Shown here: positions 1-6,985 of the stretch, one piece after another | How positions within the stretch are numbered: position 1 is the stretch's first letter | Layout: every line of letters begins with the position of its first letter | Assembly: GCF_900102485.1 (NCBI RefSeq) | Contig: NZ_FNBX01000002.1 | Coordinates: 148,295 to 212,294, forward strand | DNA: 64,000 bases | Origin: Desulfovibrio legallii | GTDB taxonomy: Bacteria; Desulfobacterota; Desulfovibrionia; Desulfovibrionales; Desulfovibrionaceae | Reading direction: 5' to 3' | Position numbers and translations under genes: made by a program | The notes under the pieces: generated by a model | Databases searched by the model: none | What the model saw: only the letters and a program-made list of their open reading frames with translations | What the model was told of the DNA's origin: nothing

Positions 1-1
1 G

Positions 2-808
2 GCCCTGGCGGCCAGACTTTGCGGGGATTACGCCTTTGCGCGGGTGCTGCTTACGCGCGGGGCCAAGGGCATGGAGCTCTATACCGGGCAGGGGCTGCTG
101 TGCCGCTGCCCGGCCCGTGCGCGTGAAGTGGCGGACGTTTCCGGCGCGGGGGATACGGTGGTGGCCGTGCTGGCGGCCTGTGTGGCCAAGGGCCTGCCCT
201 GGGAGGAGAGCGTGCGCGTGGCCAACACGGCGGCAGGCGTGGTGGTGGGCAAAACCGGCACCGCCCCCGTGACCCTGAGCGAGCTGCGGGCCGCCCTGCG
301 GGAAAATGCAGAAAATCCCAAACTTTTTGCCCTGCCGGACCTGCTGGAAAAAGTGGAGGACTGGCGGCGCAAAAACGAAACCGTGGTCTTTACCAACGGC
401 TGTTTTGATCTTCTGCATCCGGGGCACGTCTCCCTGCTGCGGCAGAGCGCGGCCCAGGGCGACCATCTGATCGTGGGGCTCAACAGCGACGCCTCGGTGC
501 GGCGGCTCAAGGGGCCCACGCGGCCCATCCAGGACGAACGCAGCCGGGCGCAGGTTCTGGCTGCCCTTAACGGGGTGGAGGCGGTGATTCTGTTTGACGC
601 GGATACGCCCCTGGAGCTCATCAGGGCCATCAGGCCCGACGTGTTGGTCAAGGGCAGCGACTATACGGAGGCCACTGTGGTGGGGGCCGACCTGGTGCGG
701 GCCGCGGGCGGGCGCGTGTTCCTGGCCGCGCTGACGCCCGGCTGCAGCACTACCGGCATCGTGCGGAAAATCGACGCCGGGCCGCAGGATGGGGAGCCCG
801 GAAACTGA
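2..808 (+). CDS. hldE: Bifunctional heptose kinase/adenylyltransferase HldE, 3' part
   Basis: Makes ADP-heptose for the LPS inner core: an N-terminal PfkB-type kinase phosphorylates heptose-7-phosphate at C1 and a C-terminal nucleotidyltransferase adds AMP. The gene enters from the left edge, so only the last part of the kinase domain is present. It carries the DVSGAGDT anion-hole and catalytic-Asp motif of PfkB sugar kinases. The nucleotidyltransferase follows, with TNGCFDLLHPGH (the HxGH nucleotide-binding signature) and the family-typical ending STTGIVRKI. The stop overlaps the glk start (TGATG at 806-810), so the two genes are probably translationally coupled. The domain order is the standard one for HldE/RfaE. 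Confidence 0.95.
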   Translation, partial: ALAARLCGDYAFARVLLTRGAKGMELYTGQGLLCRCPARAREVADVSGAGDTVVAVLAACVAKGLPWEESVRVANTAAGVVVGKTGTAPVTLSELRAALRENAENPKLFALPDLLEKVEDWRRKNETVVFTNGCFDLLHPGHVSLLRQSAAQGDHLIVGLNSDASVRRLKGPTRPIQDERSRAQVLAALNGVEAVILFDADTPLELIRAIRPDVLVKGSDYTEATVVGADLVRAAGGRVFLAALTPGCSTTGIVRKIDAGPQDGEPGN

Positions 809-1806
809 TGGCGCGCCAGCGCATTTTGGCGGCCGACATCGGCGGCACCAACGCCCGCTTCGGCTGTTTTTCCTTTGAGGACGGCGCGCTGCGGCTGGAG
901 CGCGCCTCCTGGATGCCCTCGGCGGGCCTGCACGATACGGAGGCCGCCCTGCTGGCCCTGCAAAAGCGGCTGGACCTGGGCATCCGGCGCGATGACGTGC
1001 TTGCCATGGCCGTGGCCGGGCCCGTGGCGGCCGGGCGCGGCTGCCTGACCAACGGGGCCTTGCGGCTGGACATGGCCGAGGCGCGGCGGCTGTTTGGCCT
1101 GCGCCGCTGCCTGCTGTGCAACGATTTTGCGGCCGCGGCTCTGGCCACCCTGACCCCGCCGGGGCAAAGCGCCCGGCTGGCGGCGGGGGAAGCCCTGCCG
1201 GAGGCGGCGGGGGCGGCGCGCTTTGCCGCGCGGGCCGTGCTGGGCGCGGGCACGGGCCTGGGGGCGGCGCTCCTGGTCTGGAGCGGGCGGCGCTGGCTGC
1301 CCGTGCCTTCGGAGGCGGGGCACGCGGCCTTTCCTTTTGTGGGGCGGCCGGAACACGATTTTGAGCGCTTTTTGCAGAAGGATCTGGGGCAGAGCTGGAT
1401 CAGCGCGGAGAACGTGCTCTCCGGCCTGGGGCTCAGCCAACTGCACTTTTTTCTCAGCGGCGCATACCTGTTCCCGCCGGTGGTGGGCGCAGAGGCCCTG
1501 AGCTCAGAGACCACCACGCTGCAGTGGTATGCCCGGTTTTTGGCCCGGTTCTGCCGCAACTGGATGTACGCCGGGCTGAGCCTGGGCGGGCTGTGGATCT
1601 GCGGCGGCATTGCCGCCCGCAATCCCCTGTGCGTGACCTGCCCTGAGTTTGCGGCGGAGCTCAGCCGCGCCGAGCCCTTGCGGGATCTTTTTGCGGCCAC
1701 GCCCGTGCGCCTGATGGAAGACGAAAACAGCGGGCTGTGGGGCGCGGCCCGCGCCGGGCAGGATCTCGTGCTCCGGCAGGAGGCTGCTTTGGATCAGCAG
1801 GGATAG
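808..1806 (+). CDS. glk: Glucokinase (Glk family)
   Basis: Phosphorylates glucose to glucose-6-phosphate with ATP in the cytoplasm. The 332-residue protein opens with the ATP-binding signature ADIGGTNARFG (about residues 5-15), has CNDFAAAA around residue 110, a second glycine-rich loop GAGTGLGAALL and the PSEAGHAAF motif that contacts the sugar. This is the non-ROK E. coli-type family, and the length is close to the usual 320-330. The start codon overlaps the hldE stop. Co-transcription with a heptose gene and the presence of a glycogen operon in the same window suit a role in feeding hexose phosphates to the envelope and to storage. A short GC hairpin followed by TTTT comes directly after the stop. 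Confidence 0.9.
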   Translation: MARQRILAADIGGTNARFGCFSFEDGALRLERASWMPSAGLHDTEAALLALQKRLDLGIRRDDVLAMAVAGPVAAGRGCLTNGALRLDMAEARRLFGLRRCLLCNDFAAAALATLTPPGQSARLAAGEALPEAAGAARFAARAVLGAGTGLGAALLVWSGRRWLPVPSEAGHAAFPFVGRPEHDFERFLQKDLGQSWISAENVLSGLGLSQLHFFLSGAYLFPPVVGAEALSSETTTLQWYARFLARFCRNWMYAGLSLGGLWICGGIAARNPLCVTCPEFAAELSRAEPLRDLFAATPVRLMEDENSGLWGAARAGQDLVLRQEAALDQQG

Positions 1807-1807
1807 C

Positions 1808-1825
1808 CCCGCGGCAGCGGGTTTT
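1808..1825 (+). terminator. Weak intrinsic terminator after glk
   Basis: CCCGC (1808-1812), loop GGCA, GCGGG (1817-1821), then TTTT. It begins one base after the glk stop and separates glk from the perR promoter. The stem is only five pairs, so efficiency may be partial. Confidence 0.5.
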
Positions 1826-1899
1826 CCGCAGGGCTGCAAAAACCTGTGCCCTGGGCCGGAGGTCCGGCGCGTAAATCTGCCGTCCGCCGCGGGAGGGGC

Positions 1900-1936
1900 T
1901 TGACAAGCTCTTTGCGGTAACGATAATGTTTATTAT
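1900..1936 (+). promoter_or_regulatory. perR promoter with overlapping Fur/PerR-type operator
   Basis: A -35 TTGACA (1900-1905), a 16-nt spacer and a -10 GATAAT (1922-1927) are followed by an RBS (GGAGAGG, 1944-1950) for the ATG at 1956. A perfect inverted repeat ATAAT-GTTT-ATTAT (1923-1936) overlaps the -10 and resembles the AT-rich palindromes bound by Fur-superfamily repressors such as PerR. This suggests autoregulation of the downstream regulator. That the PerR product binds here is inferred. Confidence 0.75.
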
Positions 1937-1955
1937 AAATAGCGGAGAGGAACAT

Positions 1956-2420
1956 ATGGCGCAAACGCAAACAAGAATGACGCGGCAACGGGCGGTGATC
2001 CTGGAGGAGCTGCGCAAAACCGTCAGCCACCCCACGGCGGACGAGCTTTACAGCATGGTGCGGCGGCGCTTGCCGCGCATCAGCCTGGGCACCGTGTACC
2101 GCAATCTGGATTTTCTGGCGGACAGCGGGGAGATCCGCCGCCTTGAAACCGCCGGCAGCATCAAGCGGTTTGATGGCGACATGTCCCCGCACCAGCATGT
2201 GCGCTGCATTTATTGCGGGCATATCGGGGATGTGAAAAAAATTCAGGAAGCGCCTTCGGTGGAGGGCATGCAGGTAGAGGGCTTTGCCAGCATCCTGGAT
2301 TCGCGCGTGGAGTACGACGGCATCTGCGAGGCCTGCGCCCGGCGGCGCATCGAGGGCGCGCATGTTTTTGACGCGGCTGAGGCCCTGGCGTCTGAAGACC
2401 GCGAGCAGCGTTCGGCTTGA
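1956..2420 (+). CDS. perR: Fur-family transcriptional regulator, PerR-like
   Basis: A 154-residue Fur-superfamily repressor. The N-terminal winged helix contains TVYRNLDFLADSGEIRRL (about residues 48-65), the DNA-recognition region typical of the family. The C-terminal dimerisation and metal domain contains HQHVRCIYCGH and a second CEACA, giving the two CXXC pairs of a structural zinc site. The start at 1956 is preferred over an in-frame codon at 1926 because the latter lies inside the -10 and operator, and because GGAGAGG sits six bases before the ATG. The linkage to bacterioferritin and rubredoxin supports control by peroxide or iron. Fur-type iron sensing is an alternative that the sequence alone cannot exclude. 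Confidence 0.85.
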   Translation: MAQTQTRMTRQRAVILEELRKTVSHPTADELYSMVRRRLPRISLGTVYRNLDFLADSGEIRRLETAGSIKRFDGDMSPHQHVRCIYCGHIGDVKKIQEAPSVEGMQVEGFASILDSRVEYDGICEACARRRIEGAHVFDAAEALASEDREQRSA

Positions 2421-2478
2421 GTGTTTGCGCAAATGCGGGTATGCAGAATCTGCGCGGCAAGCCTGGATGGAACCGCTG

Positions 2479-2515
2479 TGAGGCCGGTTTGTGCCGCAAG
2501 GGGCATCCGGCCTCA
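2479..2515 (+). promoter_or_regulatory. Hairpin between perR and bfr
   Basis: A perfect 9-bp stem, TGAGGCCGG (2479-2487) with CCGGCCTCA (2507-2515), encloses a second short stem. No T-run follows, so it is more likely an mRNA-processing or attenuating structure between the two cistrons than a classical terminator. The rest of the 200-bp gap shows nothing else I recognise. Confidence 0.5.
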
Positions 2516-2620
2516 GGCGCGGGTGTGCGCCCGCCGCGTTCAGATCGCCGTCCCAGACGGCGCAGGGGCGAGGACGGGTTTGCGTCGATCCCGCCCCGCA
2601 TAACCACCAAGGAGAGTAGC

Positions 2621-3160
2621 ATGGCAGAGAGCAGGGAAAGCCGTAAGGAAAAAGTTATTGAAGTGCTCAACAAGGCCCGGGCCATGGAGCTTTTCGCCGT
2701 TCATCAGTACATGAACCAGCACTACAATCTGGACGACATGGATTATGGCGAGCTTGCCGCCAATATGAAGCTCATCGCCATTGACGAAATGCGCCATGCC
2801 GAGAGCTTTGCCGAGCGCATCAAGGAGCTGGGCGGCGAGCCCACCACCCAGAAGGACGGCAAGGTGACCACCGGCCAGGAAGTGACTATCATCTACACTG
2901 CCGACACCGCGCAGGAAGACCACACCATTGAGGCCTACAGCCAGTTCCTGCAGGTCTGTAAGGAGCAGGGCGACATTGTTTCCGCCCGGCTGTTTGAGCG
3001 CATTATCGATGAGGAACAGGCCCACCTTACCTACTATGAAAACATCGCCGGCCACATTGCGCGCCTGGGCGACACCTACCTGGCCAAGATCGCCGGCACG
3101 CCTTCCAGCACCGGCGCTTCTTCCAAGGGTTTTGTGACCGGAACCGCCGCCGCGGAATAA
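2621..3160 (+). CDS. bfr: Bacterioferritin
   Basis: A 179-residue haem-containing ferritin that oxidises and stores iron in a 24-mer shell. The di-iron ligands are visible at Glu23, Glu56 and His59 in the first half and in the E..AH pattern of IIDEEQAHL in the second half. Met57, between Glu56 and His59, is the position of the axial haem ligand. These numbers match those described for the D. desulfuricans protein, which is known for carrying iron-coproporphyrin III. The AAGGAG-type RBS at about 2609-2614 sets the ATG at 2621. The rubredoxin-2 gene starts 21 bases downstream, as in the described D. desulfuricans bfr-rd2 operon, where the rubredoxin is thought to pass electrons to the ferritin. 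Confidence 0.97.
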   Translation: MAESRESRKEKVIEVLNKARAMELFAVHQYMNQHYNLDDMDYGELAANMKLIAIDEMRHAESFAERIKELGGEPTTQKDGKVTTGQEVTIIYTADTAQEDHTIEAYSQFLQVCKEQGDIVSARLFERIIDEEQAHLTYYENIAGHIARLGDTYLAKIAGTPSSTGASSKGFVTGTAAAE

Positions 3161-3181
3161 AACGCGGCATGGGAGGCAACC

Positions 3182-3367
3182 ATGGCCGATACCAAGGATA
3201 TGTGGCGCTGCCAGACGGTCAACTGCGGCTACGTGTACGACCCTGACCGCGGCGACCGCCGGCATAAGATCCCCCCGGGAACCAAGTTTGAGGATCTGCC
3301 GGACGATTGGCGCTGCCCTGTGTGCGGCGCGGGCAAGAAGATGTTCCGCCGCGTGAGCGAAAGCTAG
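3182..3367 (+). CDS. rd2: Rubredoxin-2 (CX4C type)
   Basis: A 61-residue one-iron electron carrier. The metal ligands are Cys10 and Cys15, separated by four residues instead of the usual two, and Cys45 and Cys48 in the normal CPVCG arrangement. The CX4C spacing defines the type-II rubredoxins described from D. desulfuricans, where this gene is co-transcribed with bacterioferritin. GGGAGG at about 3171-3176 is the RBS. It probably donates electrons to the ferritin core or haem for iron release; that role comes from the operon context and published work on the homologue. Confidence 0.96.
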   Translation: MADTKDMWRCQTVNCGYVYDPDRGDRRHKIPPGTKFEDLPDDWRCPVCGAGKKMFRRVSES

Positions 3368-3390
3368 TTCCCGCTGCTTTTCTTTTACCG

Positions 3391-3425
3391 GCCCTGATCG
3401 TCTGCACGGTCAGGGCTGTTTGTAT
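3391..3425 (+). terminator. Intrinsic terminator of the perR-bfr-rd2 operon
   Basis: GCCCTGA (3391-3397) pairs perfectly with TCAGGGC (3410-3416) and is followed by TGTTTGTATTT. It lies 24 bases after the rd2 stop. Confidence 0.8.
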
Positions 3426-3522
3426 TTCCGGGGCCGATTGCGCCCCTGGCGCTCTTGGCGTATGCTGGGAGCAAGCAGGAGTGGACGGCGCACGCGCGGG
3501 TCCGCTTCCGGGAGGCGCAACA

Positions 3523-4293
3523 GTGCGGCGTTTTTATCAGGAAAGCTGGCAAGGCATACCCTTTACCACCTTCTCCCATATTTCCTTTTTTCACCTGGCG
3601 GAACCCAAGTTCTACGCGGTGTTTTATGAGGAGCTGTTCCGCCGGTACAAGGGCTGGGACGATCTGCCCGCCCAATGGCGGGCGAACAAGCGCAAGGACG
3701 CGCGCTGGCTGGTGGGCCAGCTGCGCGCCAAGCTGGCGCAGGAGCCAGCGGGCCGCAGCGAGCCCGTGCGCGTGCTCTCCATCGGCAGCGGCGTGGGGTA
3801 TATGGAAAACGTGCTGCTGGAGGAAATGCCGGAGCTGGAGCTGCACGTCAACGAGCCCAGCACCGTGAGCATGCGCTGGCTCAGGCGGCGCGTGCCCAAC
3901 GAGCGCATCTACATCGGCCTGCCGCCAGCCTGTCTGCCCGCGGACGTGCAGTACGACATGATCTACCTTTCTACCGTGGATTACGGCATCCCCACGCGGG
4001 AGTTTGCCCACCTGCTGGGCGAGCTGCGCGCCCAGCTTGCGCCCGGCGGGGAGATCATCCTGCTTTCCGCCTCCCTGCTGGAAGAGGATTCGGCCATCGG
4101 CAGCTTTGTGAACGCCATCAAGATCCTTATCCGCGCGGCCCTGCATTTTCTCGGCATCCGGCGGCAGCAGTTCTGGGGCTGGCGGCGCACCCGCGCGGAA
4201 TACCGCGAGCTGTTCAAGCAGGCGGGGTTCACGAAGGTGCAGGACGGCTGGCTGGAAGACGGCTTTGAAACTTACTGGATCCGGGGCAGGTAA
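3523..4293 (+). CDS. SAM-dependent methyltransferase-like protein
   Basis: A 256-residue protein with a class I methyltransferase core. RVLSIGSGVGYMENVLL (about residues 84-100) is the glycine-rich motif I, VNEPSTVSM resembles the acidic motif that binds the SAM ribose, and LAPGGEIILLSASL is the post-motif strand. The substrate is not evident. The start is the GTG at 3523, because GGAGG (3511-3515) lies seven bases before it; the open frame extends upstream into the rd2 gene and its terminator, which makes an earlier start unlikely. It stands alone between two terminators. Conservation in methylated sugar or lipid pathways is possible, but nothing here decides it. Confidence 0.65.
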   Translation: MRRFYQESWQGIPFTTFSHISFFHLAEPKFYAVFYEELFRRYKGWDDLPAQWRANKRKDARWLVGQLRAKLAQEPAGRSEPVRVLSIGSGVGYMENVLLEEMPELELHVNEPSTVSMRWLRRRVPNERIYIGLPPACLPADVQYDMIYLSTVDYGIPTREFAHLLGELRAQLAPGGEIILLSASLLEEDSAIGSFVNAIKILIRAALHFLGIRRQQFWGWRRTRAEYRELFKQAGFTKVQDGWLEDGFETYWIRGR

Positions 4294-4325
4294 GGTTTTT
4301 TTCGGTTCCCCGGCTTTTGTGCGGG

Positions 4326-4357
4326 CGCGCTCGGGTCATTTCCGGGCGCGTTTTTTT
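4326..4357 (+). terminator. Intrinsic terminator after the methyltransferase gene
   Basis: A 10-bp stem including two G-T pairs (4326-4335 with 4341-4350), loop TCATT, followed by seven T residues (4351-4357). It lies 33 bases downstream of the stop. Confidence 0.85.
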
Positions 4358-4432
4358 GTGTGCCGCGCGCAAGGCAGGGCAAAATCCTGACCACGCGGCC
4401 GCTACAAAATGGGCGAAGAATTCTGGGCACTA

Positions 4433-4459
4433 CCCCAAAGTTCCCCCCTCCCCACAACA
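4433..4459 (-). other. G-rich 3' motif downstream of cobO
   Basis: Read on the minus strand, TTGTGGGGAGGGGGGAACTTT follows the cobO stop within about ten bases (given here as one of five related motifs; only its core TGTGGGG...GGAACTTT is shared). The complementary arm present at 37152 and 41402 is missing, so it looks like a decayed or incomplete terminator of that family. Confidence 0.4.
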
Positions 4460-4467
4460 CTTCCTTG

Positions 4468-4971
4468 CTAATACTCAATCCCGGCCGTGGCCGTGACGCC
4501 GGTGCGCCAAGGGTGTTTGATTTCGGTCATGGAGGTGACCAGATCTGCGGCTTGCACCAGCCAGTCCGGGGCGTTGCGGCCGGAGAGCACCAGGTGGCAC
4601 TCGTTGGCGCGGGCGAGCGCCAGGAGCTCTTCCACTTCCTGGCGGGTCAGCACCTGGGCCTTGAGGGCGTAGAGGGCTTCGTCCAGCACCAGCAGGTCCA
4701 CGGTTTTCAGTTGTGTTTTTGCCCAGTCCAGCACGCGCAGGGCGGCCTCACGGTGGGCGGGGCGGTCTTCCTCCCGCCGCAGGAAGCCCGGCCCTCCGGC
4801 CAGAAAGCGCGGCCCCAGCCATTGGGCCAGCAGGGCCTGTTCCCCGGCCTGGCCGTCGCGCTTCATAAACTGCCCGAAAGCCACGCGCAGGTTTTGGCCC
4901 AGGGCGCGCACGGCCTGGCCCACGCAGGCGCTGGTTTTGCCTTTGCCGTCGCCGGTGTAGACAAGAATCAT
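4468..4971 (-). CDS. cobO: Cob(I)yrinic acid a,c-diamide adenosyltransferase
   Basis: Transfers the adenosyl group of ATP to reduced corrinoid, the last cobalt-ligand step towards coenzyme B12. The 167-residue protein begins almost directly with the P-loop YTGDGKGKTSA (about residues 5-15) and has LLVLDEALYAL (Walker-B-like region) and the family C-terminus HPWRTGVTATAGIEY. It lacks the ~30-residue N-terminal extension of E. coli BtuR, which is common in short CobO proteins. Its ATG overlaps the TGA of the upstream radical SAM gene (ATGA, 4968-4971), so the two are translationally coupled. Other cobalamin genes in the window, cbiG and cobJ, are about 28 kb away. Confidence 0.92.
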   Translation of the reverse strand: MILVYTGDGKGKTSACVGQAVRALGQNLRVAFGQFMKRDGQAGEQALLAQWLGPRFLAGGPGFLRREEDRPAHREAALRVLDWAKTQLKTVDLLVLDEALYALKAQVLTRQEVEELLALARANECHLVLSGRNAPDWLVQAADLVTSMTEIKHPWRTGVTATAGIEY

Positions 4972-5972
4972 GACCACACCCCGGCCAGCTGCGCGCCGCA
5001 GGCGGGGCAGAGCCCGCCACGGCCGTGGAGGCGCACGGCGTAGCCCGCGCGTTCCACCATGAGCGCCCCGCAGTGGGGGCAGAAGGTGTTGGCCCCTACG
5101 GCGCTGGGCGCGTTGCCGATGTAGACGTAGTTGAGCCCTGCTTCGCGGCCCAGCCGCCAGGCTTCTTCCAGGGTAGAAAGGGGGGTGGAGGGATGGTCGG
5201 CCATAAGATAAGCCCCGTGGAAGCCGGAGATGTGCCAGGGCGTGTCCGGCCCCAGCTCGTCGTGGATAAAGGCGGCCAGTTGGGCCAGCTCGCCGGGGTT
5301 GTCGTTGACGCCGGGGATGACGAGGGTGGTCACCTCCAGCCACCAGCCGAGCTCCCTGATGGTTTTGCAGGAATCCAGCACGGGCTGGAGGCGGCCGCCG
5401 CAATAGTGGCGGTAGAAGCGGTCGCTGAAGCTCTTGATGTCGATGTTGGCGGCGCAGATGCGGCGTTCCAGGGCGCGCAGGCAATCCCGCGTCATGAAGC
5501 CGTTGCTCACCAACAGGCAGCGCAGCCCACTTTCCACGGCCAGGCCTGCCGTGGCGTAGATCAGCTCGAAAAAAACCGTGGGTTCGTTGTACGTGAAGGC
5601 CATGCTGGGCGCGCTGTATTCTTTGGCCAGGGCCGCCAGGTCTTCGGGCATGACGCGCTTGCCGGGGATGCGGCCGTGGGCGGGCAGCTGGGAGATGCCG
5701 TCATTCTGGCAGAAGCGGCAGGCAAAGTTGCAGCCCGCGCTGCCCACGGAAAAGGTGCGCGTGCCCGGCAAAAAATGGTAGAGGGGCTTTTTCTCCACCG
5801 GGTCCATGCTGACGGAGGTGACCACATCGCCCACCAGGGTATGCATGGCGCCGTCCACATTGACCCGTACGCCGCAACGGCCTTTTTCGCCCGGTTTGAG
5901 GCGACAGGCCTGGGCGCAGAGGCGACAGGCCACGGAATTGTCCGGCCGGGCTTCCCAAAGCAATGCCTGCAT
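4968..5972 (-). CDS. amrS: AmmeMemoRadiSam-type radical SAM enzyme AmrS
   Basis: A 334-residue radical SAM protein. The cluster motif is Cys81-X3-Cys85-X2-Cys88 in CNFACRFCQN. An N-terminal CRLCAQAC...GRCGVR block (about residues 16-34) and a C-terminal pair, CPHCG and CPACG, provide additional cysteines, as in the AmrS family. The usual partners MEMO1 and AMMECR1 are not in this window. The RBS AGGAGG lies close before the ATG at 5972. The stop overlaps the start of cobO, which suggests coordinated expression with corrinoid adenosylation. The reaction is unknown; pyruvate-formate-lyase activating enzyme is the nearest well-known relative, but the zinc-ribbon-like tail argues for AmrS. Confidence 0.85.
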   Translation of the reverse strand: MQALLWEARPDNSVACRLCAQACRLKPGEKGRCGVRVNVDGAMHTLVGDVVTSVSMDPVEKKPLYHFLPGTRTFSVGSAGCNFACRFCQNDGISQLPAHGRIPGKRVMPEDLAALAKEYSAPSMAFTYNEPTVFFELIYATAGLAVESGLRCLLVSNGFMTRDCLRALERRICAANIDIKSFSDRFYRHYCGGRLQPVLDSCKTIRELGWWLEVTTLVIPGVNDNPGELAQLAAFIHDELGPDTPWHISGFHGAYLMADHPSTPLSTLEEAWRLGREAGLNYVYIGNAPSAVGANTFCPHCGALMVERAGYAVRLHGRGGLCPACGAQLAGVWS

Positions 5973-6024
5973 AGAGCCTCCTGAGGTTGCGGATGCGCGC
6001 GGCGGCGTCCGCCGTCCCGGCCGT

Positions 6025-6173
6025 TACGGCCTTGCAACGTTGCAAGGCCTTAGCGGCTGCGTGAGCAGGCGCGCGCCGCGCAGGCGTAAGCGCACTATCT
6101 TTGCGCTGGCAAGCGCCGGAACGAACGAGCCGCAACCCTTGAGACGGCCTGTTCTCAAAGGGAATCTGCCCTA
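6025..6173 (+). repeat. TA-bounded three-hairpin repeat, copy 1
   Basis: First of six 145-149 bp elements. Hairpin 1 is a perfect 22-bp palindrome at 6028-6049, with stem GGCCTTGCAAC. The central GCGTGAGCAGGCG...AGGCGTAAGCGC block follows, then hairpin 3 (CCCTTGAGA with TCTCAAAGGG) and the end AATCTGCCCTA. It lies upstream of amrS and downstream of the proline-rich gene, both on the minus strand. Here hairpin 1 differs from the other copies on both arms at once, so pairing is kept. Confidence 0.85.
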
Positions 6174-6193
6174 AAAGTGCGCCTGCGGCCCGC

Positions 6194-6844
6194 CTACTGT
6201 CCGCCCCGGCCGGATGCGGAACCCATCCCGTTCCAGCCTTGGCCGCTGCCCCCGTTGCCCGACCCATAGGGCCTGTCCGGGTAGACCTGCGGCGCGATGA
6301 ACAGCAGGCCGGGGTTCTGCGTCTGCGGCTTCTGGCGGGGCGGCACGACGGAGGTGATGACGTCCCCGGTCTGCGGATCCCGCCACTGGAGCGCCTGGCC
6401 CGGATCCGAAAAGTTGTTCCCCTGCAGATCCGCCGTGCCCTGGGTGCGGGCGCTGTTTTCCGGCGGAGCCGGCAGCCCTGCGGGGGGGAGGACGGCCTGC
6501 CCCGCGTTGGCTGCCTGCGGCATACTCTGCGGCGCAGTGCCTGGTGAAAAACCTGGCGGCAACGCGGTCTGCCGGTCGGCGGGCAGGAGGCCGCCCGCTG
6601 CGGGGCCTGCGGCCGTATTGTCTGGAGCGGGCAGCGCGGCAGGGGGCTGTGCGCCGTGCACGGTTGTGCTTACGGGGGCGCGGTATTCCTGCCCTCCACC
6701 TTCCGCGGCGGCGGGCGACCAAGGCGGCAGCGTCCCGGTCAGGACAAAAACGGTCAGAACAACCCCCAAAGCCGAGCCGATCAGGGGCAGACCGGGGCTG
6801 CCGCGCCGGGGCGGGGGGCTGGATTGGGATATGCGCAGGGGCAT
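6194..6844 (-). CDS. Proline-rich exported or membrane-anchored protein of unknown function
   Basis: A 216-residue protein. A basic N-terminus (PPPRRGS) precedes one hydrophobic segment, LPLIGSALGVVLTVFVLTG (about residues 19-37), which could be a signal peptide or signal anchor. The rest is low-complexity, rich in Pro, Ala, Gly and Gln. Near the end are a short DPQTGDVITSVVPPRQ stretch and a Gly/Ser/Asn-rich tail. The ATG at 6844 is preceded on its strand by AGGAG. I do not recognise a family. The likely location is the periplasm or inner membrane, with a disordered linker. It is divergent from purM. Confidence 0.6.
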   Translation of the reverse strand: MPLRISQSSPPPRRGSPGLPLIGSALGVVLTVFVLTGTLPPWSPAAAEGGGQEYRAPVSTTVHGAQPPAALPAPDNTAAGPAAGGLLPADRQTALPPGFSPGTAPQSMPQAANAGQAVLPPAGLPAPPENSARTQGTADLQGNNFSDPGQALQWRDPQTGDVITSVVPPRQKPQTQNPGLLFIAPQVYPDRPYGSGNGGSGQGWNGMGSASGRGGQ

Positions 6845-6932
6845 GGGCGTACTCCTGTCTTCCAGGTCAGGATAGCAGTCCGGAGCGCGGCGGTCCACGA
6901 AAAAAGCGGGGTGCGGCCGCCCAAAAAGACGC

Positions 6933-6961
6933 TTGGGGTTTGCGCTGAAATCTGCTATGGT
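6933..6961 (+). promoter_or_regulatory. Possible purM promoter
   Basis: TTGGGG (6933-6938), 17 nt, TATGGT (6956-6961), 24 bases before the purM ATG. The match to the housekeeping consensus is modest. I see no purine-riboswitch-like structure. Confidence 0.35.
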
Positions 6962-6985
6962 TGCCCAAGAAGTAAGGAGGAACGG

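Noticed and set aside
1926..1955. Earlier start for perR at 1926
   Set aside because: It would lie within the -10 and operator, lacks an RBS, and adds ten residues not typical of Fur proteins.
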